The notes beneath the pieces are model-generated. The model searched no databases, had not been told where the DNA came from, and was given only the letters and a program-made list of their open reading frames with translations. Positions 17,580 through 26,567 of a stretch of DNA of 64,000 bases are shown here, one piece after another. Source of the DNA: Clostridium tertium (GTDB lineage: Bacteria; Bacillota; Clostridia; Clostridiales; Clostridiaceae); the NCBI RefSeq assembly GCF_017873245.1, contig NZ_JAGGJY010000004.1:62001-126000 (forward strand), written 5' to 3'. The translations under genes and the position numbers were made by a program. Each line of letters begins with the position of its first letter. The stretch's first letter is position 1.

Positions 17580-18133
17580 TAATTTTTCACCTCTAAAATT
17601 TCTTCTATTTTTTGTATTGCCTTAATGAATTCCTCTTTTGTTATAGAATATTTATTTAATCTACTTAACATCTGATTTGCATTTCCATATCCTATTCCTA
17701 GTTCTTTTCCTAGGATTATTCTTCTTCTTTTCGAATCAATATCACCTGTAAGTTTAAAATGGAACATATCTTCAGAGGTATATACTTCATCAACTACCTC
17801 TTCTGATATTTTTGCCCTATTTAAAGCTTCTATAATCACCTCTGGAATTGCATTTTCTACGCCTATATCATCACCTTTTATTCCATCCTCTTGGGCTATA
17901 TAAGCATGCTTTATTCCCTTCACTCTTTTAGCTATTATACTTCTGATCTTTTCTCCTGCAAAATCAGGATCAGTTAAAACTATTACACCTTTTCTTTTTT
18001 GAGCCTCTTTTATTCTTTCTATAACCCTAGCATTTATTCCAAATCCACCAACTGCTATAACTTCAGCATCAACAGCTTGCTTAACAGCAGTTATATCATC
18101 TCTACCTTCAACAACAATAACCTCTTTAATCAA
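17579..18133 (-). CDS. rnmV: Ribonuclease M5
   Basis: Matures 5S rRNA. The Toprim domain shows [10 protein letters not shown] at the N-terminus and [13 protein letters not shown] (DxD) at ~54-66. The C-terminal part contains the family's [18 protein letters not shown]. Length 184 aa is typical. Stop overlaps the ksgA start by one base. Confidence 0.95.
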   Translation of the reverse strand: MIKEVIVVEGRDDITAVKQAVDAEVIAVGGFGINARVIERIKEAQKRKGVIVLTDPDFAGEKIRSIIAKRVKGIKHAYIAQEDGIKGDDIGVENAIPEVIIEALNRAKISEEVVDEVYTSEDMFHFKLTGDIDSKRRRIILGKELGIGYGNANQMLSRLNKYSITKEEFIKAIQKIEEILEVKN

Positions 18134-18233
18134 AATATTAACTTCCTTTCCGTTAATAAAAAAATCCTTTATTTATTACATCTAAGTAATAATTTATCCT
18201 TATATTCTTATTATGTCAAATTAATTAGAAAAT

Positions 18234-18265
18234 AAAAGGATGCTCTAACTTTAGAGCACCCTCTT
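18234..18265 (-). terminator. Terminator of yabE
   Basis: Stem around GGATGCTCTAA / TTAGAGCACCC immediately after the yabE stop, with flanking A/T runs. Confidence 0.7.
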
Positions 18266-18268
18266 ATT

Positions 18269-19318
18269 TTACCATTCCCCTGGATAAGCTAAAATATAAA
18301 CAGGAACGTTATATTTTCTTCCCCAGTTATTATATGCTTCTGCTTCAGAATTTACATATACATCTATGATATTTCCTTTTATAGCACCACCAGTATCTGC
18401 AGCTACAGCTCTTCCATATCCCTCTACATAAACTAAACTTCCTAAAGGAATAACTCTTGGATCAACAGCTATAGTACTTATACCATTTGGATCTCTAACA
18501 GGTACAGTCCCTGTTGCTGTAACTCCACCACCACTATATGCAGTAGACTCACAATATATTACGCTCTTATAATTTAATAGCTGACCATCTCTACTTGCAA
18601 AGGTTTTTCTTGTTCCTTGTGCAACTACTTTATTAACTGGTTCTGCTACTACCTTGGAACTTTTAACAGCTCTAGAAAATTCTTCACCATTTTTGTAAAC
18701 TATTTCATAAGTGACTTCCTTTTCTCCTGAAGCTCCATCTTGTCTAACTTCTTCTAGTCCACTATCAAGGTTTGCATCTGTTTCAACTACTACATCAAAA
18801 TCAATAGCCTCCTTGGCTAACTCTTTTTTCACCTCAACCTTAACAAGGTTAATTTTTAAATTCGATGTAATTTTCGTATTTAATGCAGGAGTTATCTCGT
18901 CTAAACCTTCATTAAATTCAATGCCTTGATTCTTAAGTTCTTCTTCTACTTCTAGCATTTCCTCAATAGTATCTTCTGCAGTGTCAATTTTTACTTGTTT
19001 ATCTCCTACAGTAAGTTCTACTGAAACAGCTCTCTTAATAGAAATTGTATCTCCTTCAGATACCTTACTATTTAAAGCTGGTTGAACTTTGTCTTTAGGG
19101 TTAACTTCTACCCCGTTTGTATCCAACACATCTTTAACAGTCCCTTTATATGTGACAAACGTTTCTTCTTTACCGTCTATTTCCATTGTTACTGTCTTTC
19201 TCATATTTATGAACGTCACTGATAATATAATAGCAAATACTGCTATACCCATCAGTATTTTTGCCTTTGGACCGTTAGAAAAATTATTTTTCATGTATTC
19301 TTTCCATTTTTCTACCAT
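18269..19318 (-). CDS. yabE: YabE-like cell-wall protein: DUF348, G5 and 3D domains
   Basis: 349 aa, resuscitation-promoting-factor-like. One N-terminal transmembrane anchor (~20-38); two DUF348 repeats (~42-150, the first beginning TMEIDGKEETFVTYKGTV); a G5 domain (~175-235); and a C-terminal 3D domain (~255-349) with its aspartates in VDPRVIPLG, AADTGG and IDVYV. The 3D domain is the lytic transglycosylase-like catalytic part, thought to cut peptidoglycan during growth or spore outgrowth. Strong SD AAAGGAGG. Preceded by a near-consensus promoter. Part of the conserved metG-tatD-yabE-rnmV-ksgA order. Confidence 0.92.
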   Translation of the reverse strand: MVEKWKEYMKNNFSNGPKAKILMGIAVFAIILSVTFINMRKTVTMEIDGKEETFVTYKGTVKDVLDTNGVEVNPKDKVQPALNSKVSEGDTISIKRAVSVELTVGDKQVKIDTAEDTIEEMLEVEEELKNQGIEFNEGLDEITPALNTKITSNLKINLVKVEVKKELAKEAIDFDVVVETDANLDSGLEEVRQDGASGEKEVTYEIVYKNGEEFSRAVKSSKVVAEPVNKVVAQGTRKTFASRDGQLLNYKSVIYCESTAYSGGGVTATGTVPVRDPNGISTIAVDPRVIPLGSLVYVEGYGRAVAADTGGAIKGNIIDVYVNSEAEAYNNWGRKYNVPVYILAYPGEW

Positions 19319-19352
19319 CTACTTTACCTCCTTTGGCAAGAGCGTCTTTTGC

Positions 19353-19381
19353 ATTATAATTGAATTGAACGCTTTTGTCAA
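19353..19381 (-). promoter_or_regulatory. Near-consensus sigma-A promoter of yabE
   Basis: TTGACA (19376-19381), 17-bp spacer, TATAAT (19353-19358) on the minus strand, giving a short leader of ~28 nt before the start codon. The remaining gap up to tatD (19382-19571) is AT-rich with nothing recognised. Confidence 0.85.
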
Positions 19382-19571
19382 ATTAAGACCTCCTGCATTA
19401 ATGAAACTGCGTATAAATGCATCATATGCATACTTAAAATATAAATTATAAATAATAGCAATTTTGCAGCCTTTTACAAAAAGTAGATACGTTCTTTATA
19501 TGACTTTTCCGTGTATGTTAACAAAATAATGAATTTGTAATTTTTTGAAGTTATTACTTTTTTATTGTACT

Positions 19572-20357
19572 TTATAAATTATTTCCAATCAACCTCTTAA
19601 AATTATCATTTACAGCCAAATTAACTTCTTTTGGGTCCAATTCCTTTATTATAGCAATTTGTTCTATTATATAAGCTATATAGTCCGATTTGTTCCTCTT
19701 TCCTCTATTTGGTACAGGGGCCATATATGGACAATCTGTCTCAACTAGTAATTTTTCTAGTGGGACATGCTTAACCACCTCTACTATTTTTTTTGCATTT
19801 TTAAATGTAACTACCCCTGTTATTCCAATATAGTATCCATGTTTTATACATTCCATAGCAAATTCAGTACTACCTGAAAAGCAGTGAACTATTCCCTTTA
19901 CATTAGGAAATTCTTTAATAATTTCTAAAGTGTCTCCATGTGCCTCTCTATCATGTATTACTACAGGAAGATTTAGTTTCTCTGCAAGTTTCATTTGTTG
20001 TCTAAAAACTTTCTTTTGTATATCCTTTGATGGATTTTCGTCCCAATAATAATCTAATCCAATTTCTCCAATAGCGATTATCTTTTTATTCTTCTCAACT
20101 AAATCTAAAATTTCTTTTTCTACATCGTCATTAAATTCATTTGCATTTTCTGGATGTATACCTAAAGCTCCATAAATAAAATCATTTTCAAGAGTCAATT
20201 TATTAGCTTTTGATATACTTTCATAACTAGAAGCACAATTTAGTATACCTATAACTCCATTTTCCTTAATTTGTTTAAATACACTTTCTCTATCTTCATC
20301 AAAAGCTTCATCATCATAATGAGCATGTGTATCAAATATTACATATTTATTTTCCAT
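19572..20357 (-). CDS. tatD: TatD family metal-dependent DNase
   Basis: Mg-dependent 3'-5' exonuclease/hydrolase. Metal ligands are in FDTHAHYDD (HxH), GEIGLDYYW, VIHDREAH, VHCFSG and VETDCPYMAP. I start it at the ATG at 20357 (MENKYVIF) since GGAGG is 7 nt upstream; the ATG two codons earlier would nearly abut the SD. About 261 aa, the family norm. Confidence 0.94.
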   Translation of the reverse strand: MENKYVIFDTHAHYDDEAFDEDRESVFKQIKENGVIGILNCASSYESISKANKLTLENDFIYGALGIHPENANEFNDDVEKEILDLVEKNKKIIAIGEIGLDYYWDENPSKDIQKKVFRQQMKLAEKLNLPVVIHDREAHGDTLEIIKEFPNVKGIVHCFSGSTEFAMECIKHGYYIGITGVVTFKNAKKIVEVVKHVPLEKLLVETDCPYMAPVPNRGKRNKSDYIAYIIEQIAIIKELDPKEVNLAVNDNFKRLIGNNL

Positions 20358-20466
20358 ATCCATTCCTCCAATTCATTCTGAAATTATTATAAATATTATT
20401 ATATTACAAAAAACGATAGAATACACATTTTATCTTTATTTATATATATTATCCGTAGGCAAAAAA

Positions 20467-20498
20467 GGAGTCTGCTAAAAAACTAAGCAGACTCTTTT
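20467..20498 (-). terminator. Terminator of the Na/Pi cotransporter gene
   Basis: Stem AGTCTGCT / AGCAGACT with a ~10-nt loop and T-tract, 18 bp after the stop at 20516. Confidence 0.8.
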
Positions 20499-20515
20499 AT
20501 GTTATTTATATACTG

Positions 20516-22129
20516 TTATACACTATGTTTTTTCCCTGCATTTCCGATGTTATTGGCATGGTCACCTATTCTCTCTAGATTACTTATTAAATCTAAGAAT
20601 ATAACACTTGATGCTGCAGAACATGATTTTTCATTTAATCTCTTTATATTATTTTCTCTAAATTTCTTTTCTAGCTTATCTATTTCATTTTCTATTTGCT
20701 CTATTTCCATTGGAGCTGTTGGATTTTTACTATTATAACTACTAATAGCAACTTCAATAGCCTTAACAGTTTTATCAAATATTAGTGATAATTCTTCTTT
20801 AGCTTTATCTCCAAGATGAATATTCTTATTCATTTTTTCTACAGCTAGATCTGCTATATTCTCCGCATGATCCCCAATTCTCTCTATATCATTAATTACA
20901 TGATATGTTGAACTAAATAATTTTATGTCTTCTTCTGGTAAATCAAGTTGTGAAAGTTCAACTAAGTAATCAGTTATATCCTTTTCTAATGCATTTATTA
21001 TTTTTTCATTTTTATATACCTTTTCAGCTGATTCAGTACTATTTTCAGTAAATGCCTTCATAGCTAACTCTAAGTTTTCTTTTGCTTTAGTAGCCATTCT
21101 TATTGTTTCTTTAAGTACTTGTCCATTTGCTACTATAGGAGTTTCTAATAAATTCTTATCTAAATATATAGCTCCTTCTTTTTCTATTTCAGTATCACCT
21201 GGAAGAATCTTGTTAACTATTTTAACTAAATATGCTGATAACGGTAATAATAATACAGTAACTGTAATATTAAATATAGTATGAGCATTAGCAACTTGTC
21301 TTGCTACACTTGTTGGATCAGTTGATTCTACTAATCTTATAAATGGATTTATAAATGGTAAGAAAATTAATGCTCCTATTGAATTAAATAGTAAGTGTAT
21401 CAATGCAGCTTTCTTTGCAGTTCTATTTGCTCCTAATGACGCTAATATTGCTGTTACGCAAGTTCCTATATTACAACCTAATATTACAGGAAATGCTAAA
21501 CGCATATCTATTGCACCAGTTGTTGCAAGAGCAACCAAAATACCAGTTGTCGCTGATGAGCTTTGTACAACAGCTGTCATACCAAGACCAGCTATTAAGC
21601 CTAAAATACTATTATCTGCAACTACCATTACAAATTCTTTAAACCAACTCGCCTCTGCTATTGGTTTCATGGCATCTGACATTACGCCCATCCCCATAAA
21701 TAAAATACCAAATCCTAAAGCTATACTTGCTATATCTCTAACTCTTTTCTTCTTGGCTATAAGCATTATTATAGCACCTGCGCCTATAAATAATGGTGCA
21801 ATTGCATCTAAATCAAAAGATACCATTTGAGCTGTAATAGTTGTACCTATATTAGCTCCCATTATTACTCCTGTTGCTTGAAATAAGTTCATTAATCCTG
21901 CATTTACAAAGCTTACAACCATAACCGTTGTTGCACTTGAGCTCTGTATTATTGCAGTAACCAATGCACCCACTAAAACTCCTATGTACTTATTGCTCGT
22001 TAACTTTTCTAGTATTGATTTTAGGCCTTCACCTGCAGCATTTTCTAGACCATCTCCCATAAGCTTCATGCCATATAAGAATAAACCTAGTCCACCTATT
22101 AAACCTGTTAAAATAGCAAACTTGTCCAT
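20516..22129 (-). CDS. Na+/phosphate cotransporter (NptA/PNaS type) with C-terminal PhoU-like domain
   Basis: 537 aa. The membrane part (~1-310) carries the duplicated inverted-repeat motif QSSSATTVMVVSFVNAG and QSSSATTGILVAL with GANIGTT and GCNIGTC. The cytosolic C-terminus (~335-535) is PhoU-like, all helical, with two ERIGDHAENI/ERIGDHANNI motifs. Role: sodium-coupled phosphate uptake with PhoU-type regulation. SD AAGGAGAA. Direct TTAACA repeats just upstream look like a PhoP box. Confidence 0.93.
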   Translation of the reverse strand: MDKFAILTGLIGGLGLFLYGMKLMGDGLENAAGEGLKSILEKLTSNKYIGVLVGALVTAIIQSSSATTVMVVSFVNAGLMNLFQATGVIMGANIGTTITAQMVSFDLDAIAPLFIGAGAIIMLIAKKKRVRDIASIALGFGILFMGMGVMSDAMKPIAEASWFKEFVMVVADNSILGLIAGLGMTAVVQSSSATTGILVALATTGAIDMRLAFPVILGCNIGTCVTAILASLGANRTAKKAALIHLLFNSIGALIFLPFINPFIRLVESTDPTSVARQVANAHTIFNITVTVLLLPLSAYLVKIVNKILPGDTEIEKEGAIYLDKNLLETPIVANGQVLKETIRMATKAKENLELAMKAFTENSTESAEKVYKNEKIINALEKDITDYLVELSQLDLPEEDIKLFSSTYHVINDIERIGDHAENIADLAVEKMNKNIHLGDKAKEELSLIFDKTVKAIEVAISSYNSKNPTAPMEIEQIENEIDKLEKKFRENNIKRLNEKSCSAASSVIFLDLISNLERIGDHANNIGNAGKKHSV

Positions 22130-22163
22130 AAATTATTCTCCTTATAATTTAAATAATTTCAAT

Positions 22164-22191
22164 TGTTAATATAAAGTTAATATTTTGTTAA
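22164..22191 (-). promoter_or_regulatory. Possible PhoP box upstream of the phosphate transporter
   Basis: On the minus strand three hexamers TTAACA, TTAACT and TTAACA start exactly 11 bp apart (22186-22191, 22175-22180, 22164-22169), matching the remembered PhoP direct-repeat rule TT(A/C/T)A(C/T)A with 5-bp gaps. The box is only ~35 bp from the start codon, which leaves an unusually short leader, so the call is tentative. Confidence 0.45.
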
Positions 22192-22362
22192 CAAAATTAC
22201 TATACAACTAATAGATAAAATTGTAAATATTAAATAGTATGTAAAGTTATCCTTATTTTTAAATTTATCTATTTATTATAAGAAGATCTTTATAAAGCAT
22301 TCATAGTTTATTTATTTTTTTGTCACACTATTGTCATATTATTAATGTATTATAATAACTGT

Positions 22363-22455
22363 AAAGTAGTTAAAGCATTATTATTTACCCCTAAAACCAT
22401 CTAATGGTCCCTAGATTAAATTATTCCCCAAAGTGATTTAATCTAGGGTTTTTCC
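22363..22455 (+). ncRNA. Candidate short plus-strand RNA ending in an orphan terminator
   Basis: CCCTAGATTAAA / TTTAATCTAGGG (22409-22420, 22437-22448) is followed by a T-run only on the plus strand, yet no plus-strand gene precedes it. A TATAAT at 22351-22356 lies upstream, preceded by TTGTCA-N5-TTGTCA (22320-22336), an 11-bp-spaced direct repeat rather than a normal -35. A ~95-nt transcript is inferred. The hairpin could instead only fold in mRNA of neighbouring genes. Confidence 0.3.
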
Positions 22456-22465
22456 ATTTAAATCA

Positions 22466-24094
22466 TTAATTTCTTTCTTCCTTTAACCTCTTAACTTCTT
22501 CAAAGGCTCTTTTCTTATCAAGCTTTTTAAATAATATTTCTAATGATAAAACTTCTTCACTCTTCTTTTCTATATAGCTCCATATGGGCTCTTCTAAATC
22601 TAAAGAGTTTCTTATCTTCTTGCAAGTATCTGGCATAAATGGTTCTAATAAGTTAGATAAATTTGCAATTACTTGAACGCACTCATAAATCTTATTTTTA
22701 ATTTCCTTATTACTCTTTTGTAATTTTATCTTTAATAATTCATCTTCAAGATATTTATTCATTTTTTTGACATAAGACATAATATCTAAAATTGCATTTT
22801 TAAACTTACCTTCTTCTATATTATCTCCTACATCAAAATATAGATTTAATATTTCATTTTTAAAATCATTTGATATAATTCCATTAGGTATCTTAGAATC
22901 ATAATTTTTATTTATAAAATCAATTGTTTTATTAATAAAATTACTTAATGAATTAACTAAATCCCTATTTACTACATTTATAAAATCTCTCCAAGTAAAA
23001 TCAGTATCCTTTACTTCTGGAGAATTCAGCGCTAAATAATATCTAAACTCATCAACATCATAATTATCAACTATATAGTCACCCCATATAGCCCAATTTT
23101 TAACTGACGAGAAATTTTTCCCTTCTAACTTCATATATTCGCTTGATATAACTCTCAAATTAGGATTCTTTATTCCAATACCTGCTAATATAGCTGGAAA
23201 TATTACAGTATGGAATGGTATATTATCTTTACCATGAACAAAATAAACTCTTGAGTCTTCCCCCTGCCAATATTCTTTCCAATCTTCGTTTCTTTCTTCT
23301 AAACACTTCATACTAGCTGTTAAATATCCCATTACCGCTTCAATCCAAACAAATATTTTTTTATCATCATATCCTTCTAAAGGAACATCTACTCCCCAAT
23401 TAAAATCTCTTGTCACAGCCCTGTCTCTTAATCCTTCATCTAAATATCTCTTTACTATTTTTTGAGCATTTTCTCTCCAACCCTTTTGCCTAATTAAAAG
23501 TCTTCTAACATCATTTTCAAAACTTGAAAGTGAAAAAAATAAATGTTTTGTTTCTTTTAATATTGTTTCATTACCACAAAGCTTACATCTTTTATCTAAA
23601 AGTTCCTCTGAATCTATTATCTCCAAGCAGCTTTCACATTGGTCACCTGAGACTATTTCCCCGCAATGTGGACATTTTCCTTCTATATACCTATCAGATA
23701 AAAATTCATGGCAATTTTCACAATATGTTTGTTCTATTTCCTTTTCATATATATACCCATTATTATATAATTCAAGGATAAATTTCTTAACCTTTTCTTC
23801 ATGATAATCAGAGTGAGTCTTCTCAAAAACATCAAAGGAAAATCCTAGACTATCAAAACATCTCTTAAACTCATCATGATATTTAATAGTTGCCTCTAAT
23901 GGAGTTATTCCCTCTTCTTTTGCTTTCATAGTTACTGGCGTACCATGACAATCTGTTCCTGATAAAAATACAACTTCATCTCCCATAAGTCTATGATACC
24001 TAGCAATTATATCTCCTGGGAGCAATACTGCTATTCTTCCTAAATGTAATGGTCCATTTGCATATGGCCATGCGTTTCCTACTATTATATTCAT
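22466..24094 (-). CDS. Methionyl-tRNA synthetase-like paralog with degenerate catalytic signatures
   Basis: 542 aa and full length across the catalytic, zinc and anticodon-helix domains of the archaeal/E. coli-type MetRS. It opens IIVGNAWPYANGPLHLGRI and has four CxxC zinc knuckle pairs (CENC, CPHC, CESC, CKLC). However HIGH reads HLGR, and KMSKS reads NFSSV (GKNFSSVKNWAI instead of the usual xKFSKSRNWAI), losing the catalytic second lysine. The C-terminal tRNA-binding domain of the neighbouring MetG is absent. SD AAGGGGG, codon use like its neighbours, no disruptions. Not a simple pseudogene; function open: specialised ligase, amino-acid sensor or enzyme of another pathway. Confidence 0.82.
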   Translation of the reverse strand: MNIIVGNAWPYANGPLHLGRIAVLLPGDIIARYHRLMGDEVVFLSGTDCHGTPVTMKAKEEGITPLEATIKYHDEFKRCFDSLGFSFDVFEKTHSDYHEEKVKKFILELYNNGYIYEKEIEQTYCENCHEFLSDRYIEGKCPHCGEIVSGDQCESCLEIIDSEELLDKRCKLCGNETILKETKHLFFSLSSFENDVRRLLIRQKGWRENAQKIVKRYLDEGLRDRAVTRDFNWGVDVPLEGYDDKKIFVWIEAVMGYLTASMKCLEERNEDWKEYWQGEDSRVYFVHGKDNIPFHTVIFPAILAGIGIKNPNLRVISSEYMKLEGKNFSSVKNWAIWGDYIVDNYDVDEFRYYLALNSPEVKDTDFTWRDFINVVNRDLVNSLSNFINKTIDFINKNYDSKIPNGIISNDFKNEILNLYFDVGDNIEEGKFKNAILDIMSYVKKMNKYLEDELLKIKLQKSNKEIKNKIYECVQVIANLSNLLEPFMPDTCKKIRNSLDLEEPIWSYIEKKSEEVLSLEILFKKLDKKRAFEEVKRLKEERN

Positions 24095-24120
24095 AAAAAA
24101 CCCCCTTATAAAAATTAGAA

Positions 24121-24251
24121 AAGTGAATGAGTGAAAAAGTGAAAGATTAAGGAGAAAACTCAGCTAAAAGCTGAGTTTTTATATAAACTTTTAATAATTC
24201 AATTGTAATTGAATTATATCCTTAACTTTTTAACTTTTCATTATTTCACTT
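24121..24251. repeat. Imperfect inverted-repeat element between metG and its paralog
   Basis: Arms 24121-24152 (AAGTGAATGAGTGAAAAAGT...) and 24220-24251 are approximately complementary. Inside are two hairpins: AAAACTCAGC-TAAAA-GCTGAGTTTT (24157-24180), which can terminate metG on the minus strand, and AATTCAATT-GT-AATTGAATT (24196-24215). The element begins a few bases after the metG stop codon. Confidence 0.65.
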
Positions 24252-24256
24252 CTTAA

Positions 24257-26200
24257 CTATCTTACTACGCTTCCTGTTGGTAGTTCTCCTGGATTTACTA
24301 CTTTTAATAAGCTATCATCATCTGTTGATGCTGCTAATATCATACCTTGTGATAATTCGCCTCTTAATGTTACAGGTTTTAAATTAGCTACTAATACCAC
24401 ATATTTTCCAACTAAGTCTTCTGGTTTGTAGTATTGTGCTATTCCTGAAACTACCTGTCTTTCTTCTCCATTTAAATCTACTTTTAGTTTTAATAACTTT
24501 TTAGCTTTCTTTATAGGCTCACATTCTAATACTTTTACTACTCTTAAGTCTATTTTCTCGAAGTCTTCTATAGTTATTTCTTCTTTAATTGGAGTTATTT
24601 CTCTCTTTTCTTCCTTTTTATTAGCTGCTAATTGTGCTTCTCTTAATGCTTCTAACTCTGCTATTTTTTTATCTACGTCTATTCTTGGGAATAAAGCTTC
24701 ACCTTTTTGAACCTTAGTTCCAACTATTGTTCCATTAAAATCATTTAATGATTCAAATGTAATATTGCTTGCATTTATTTGCTCATTAATTTTCTTACTT
24801 GTATCTGGTAAGAATGCAGATAATAAAACTGATGAGAATCTTAAGCTTTCTATTAAGTTATATAAAACTGTTCCAAGTCTTTCTTTCTTATCTTCGTCCT
24901 TAGCTAATATCCAAGGAGTTGTTTCATCTATATACTTGTTTGCTCTACCTATTAATTCAAATATATTTTCTAATGCTTCTGGAATTCTTAAGTCATCTAT
25001 AGCCTTATTAACTTTCTTTGGAGTTTCTAATGCTAAGCTTATTAATTCATCATCTATAGCTTCTTTTATATTATTGTTTGGGATTACTCCATCAAAATAT
25101 TTTTCAATCATAGCTACAGTTCTTGATAATAAGTTTCCTAAGTCATTACATAAGTCTGAATTTATCTTCTTTATAAATATCTCATTATTAAATAATCCAT
25201 CTGATCCAAACGGTATTTCTCTTAATAGATAATATCTAACTGCATCAACACCAAAGTTTTCAACTAATGTTACTGGATCAACTACATTACCTTTAGATTT
25301 AGACATCTTTCCCCCATCAACAAGTAACCATCCATGACCGAATACTTGCTTTGGCAATGGTAAATCTAATGCCATTAACATAATTGGCCAATAAATAGTA
25401 TGGAATCTTAAAATATCCTTACCAATTAAATGTACATCAGCAGGCCAATATTTATCGTATAAATCTTTGTTATCACTACCATATCCTAAAGCAGTTATAT
25501 AGTTTGAAAGTGCATCTATCCAAACATATACAACATGGTTTTCATCAAATGTTACAGGAACTCCCCAGTTAAAGCTAGTTCTTGAAACACAAAGATCTTG
25601 TAATCCTGGCTTTAAGAAATTATTAACCATTTCATTTTTTCTTGATTCTGGTTGTATAAAATCTGGATGAGTTTCAATATACTCCATTAACTTATCAGCA
25701 TAATTACTCATCTTAAAGAAGTAAGCTTCTTCCTTTGATTTTTCTACTGGTCTACCACAATCAGGACAATTTCCATTAACTAATTGAGTTTCTGTCCAGA
25801 AAGATTCACATGGAGTACAATATAAACCTTCATATGATGATTTATAAATATCTCCCTTGTCATATAATTTTTTAAATATATCTTGAACAGCTTTTATATG
25901 ATAATCATCAGTTGTTCTGATAAACTTATCATAGCTAATATTCATCATCTTCCATAAATCTTTTATTCCTGATACTATTTCGTCTACGTGCTCTTTTGGT
26001 GTTATTCCCTTTTCTTCTGCTATCCTTTGTATCTTTTGACCATGTTCATCTGTTCCAGTCAAAAACATTACATCATATCCAGTTAATCTCTTATATCTTG
26101 CAAGAGCATCTGCTGCTACAGTTGTATAAGTGTTTCCAATATGAAGTTTAGTTGATGGATAATAAATTGGTGTAGTTATATAATATGTCTTTTTACACAT
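24257..26200 (-). CDS. metG: Methionyl-tRNA synthetase
   Basis: Charges tRNA-Met. Start set at the ATG at 26200 (MCKKTYYITTPIYYP), seven codons inside the longest frame, because GGAGGAG is 7-8 nt upstream. HIGH-type motif HIGN (~22-25), zinc site CTPC...CPDC (~127-147), KMSKSKGN (~297), and a C-terminal EMAP/Trbp111 tRNA-binding domain (~535-647) with IDLRVVKVLECE and KPVTLRGELSQGMILA. ~647 aa, the usual Firmicute size. A T-box leader controls it. Confidence 0.97.
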   Translation of the reverse strand: MCKKTYYITTPIYYPSTKLHIGNTYTTVAADALARYKRLTGYDVMFLTGTDEHGQKIQRIAEEKGITPKEHVDEIVSGIKDLWKMMNISYDKFIRTTDDYHIKAVQDIFKKLYDKGDIYKSSYEGLYCTPCESFWTETQLVNGNCPDCGRPVEKSKEEAYFFKMSNYADKLMEYIETHPDFIQPESRKNEMVNNFLKPGLQDLCVSRTSFNWGVPVTFDENHVVYVWIDALSNYITALGYGSDNKDLYDKYWPADVHLIGKDILRFHTIYWPIMLMALDLPLPKQVFGHGWLLVDGGKMSKSKGNVVDPVTLVENFGVDAVRYYLLREIPFGSDGLFNNEIFIKKINSDLCNDLGNLLSRTVAMIEKYFDGVIPNNNIKEAIDDELISLALETPKKVNKAIDDLRIPEALENIFELIGRANKYIDETTPWILAKDEDKKERLGTVLYNLIESLRFSSVLLSAFLPDTSKKINEQINASNITFESLNDFNGTIVGTKVQKGEALFPRIDVDKKIAELEALREAQLAANKKEEKREITPIKEEITIEDFEKIDLRVVKVLECEPIKKAKKLLKLKVDLNGEERQVVSGIAQYYKPEDLVGKYVVLVANLKPVTLRGELSQGMILAASTDDDSLLKVVNPGELPTGSVVR

Positions 26201-26240
26201 ACCATTTCTCCTCCCTAACATTGTTATCTTCTTTATAATA

Positions 26241-26505
26241 AAAAAATCTCTATATAGGTATATTAAGACCTATATAGAGACGTATTATACGTGTTACCAC
26301 TCTAATTCATACTTATTTCACAATAAATATCTCACTAGGTGAATTTAATCACCCTGCAATATAACGGTTGCTCCCGTATTCCTCTAACTGAATAGCTCAA
26401 GAAATATGCTCCAAGGCCATCTTCATAAAGATTCTTGCCGCTAGCTTTCACCTTACCTAGCTCTCTTTAGGACATTCTTTCTTTACTACTCTTCTTTTCA
26501 TCGCA
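26241..26505 (-). promoter_or_regulatory. T-box leader of metG
   Basis: The minus strand shows stem I elements (AGTA-type K-turn region near 26490, GCTAGCGGC distal loop), then the T-box core TTAGAGTGGTAACACG (~26293-26308) and the terminator AATCTCTATATAGGT... / ACCTATATAGAGATTTTTT (26241-26280). Terminator and antiterminator are mutually exclusive through the T-box side. An AUG specifier is expected; two ATG triplets lie at the right place and I could not decide between them. It fills most of the 346-bp gap. Confidence 0.93.
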
Positions 26506-26567
26506 CTTTTCATTTATTATTATGATATTCTATATTAAAAATACTGTCAATTATTTTTAGTATATGA

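Noticed and set aside
19382-19571. Riboswitch or small ORF ahead of yabE (a 17-codon frame beginning ATGCATATG)
   Set aside because: The strong promoter leaves only a ~28-nt leader, and no aptamer landmarks are visible; the frame lies upstream of the promoter.
24765-25232. 155-codon plus-strand frame opposite metG
   Set aside because: Lies wholly inside the conserved metG coding region, with no SD; a by-product of codon bias.
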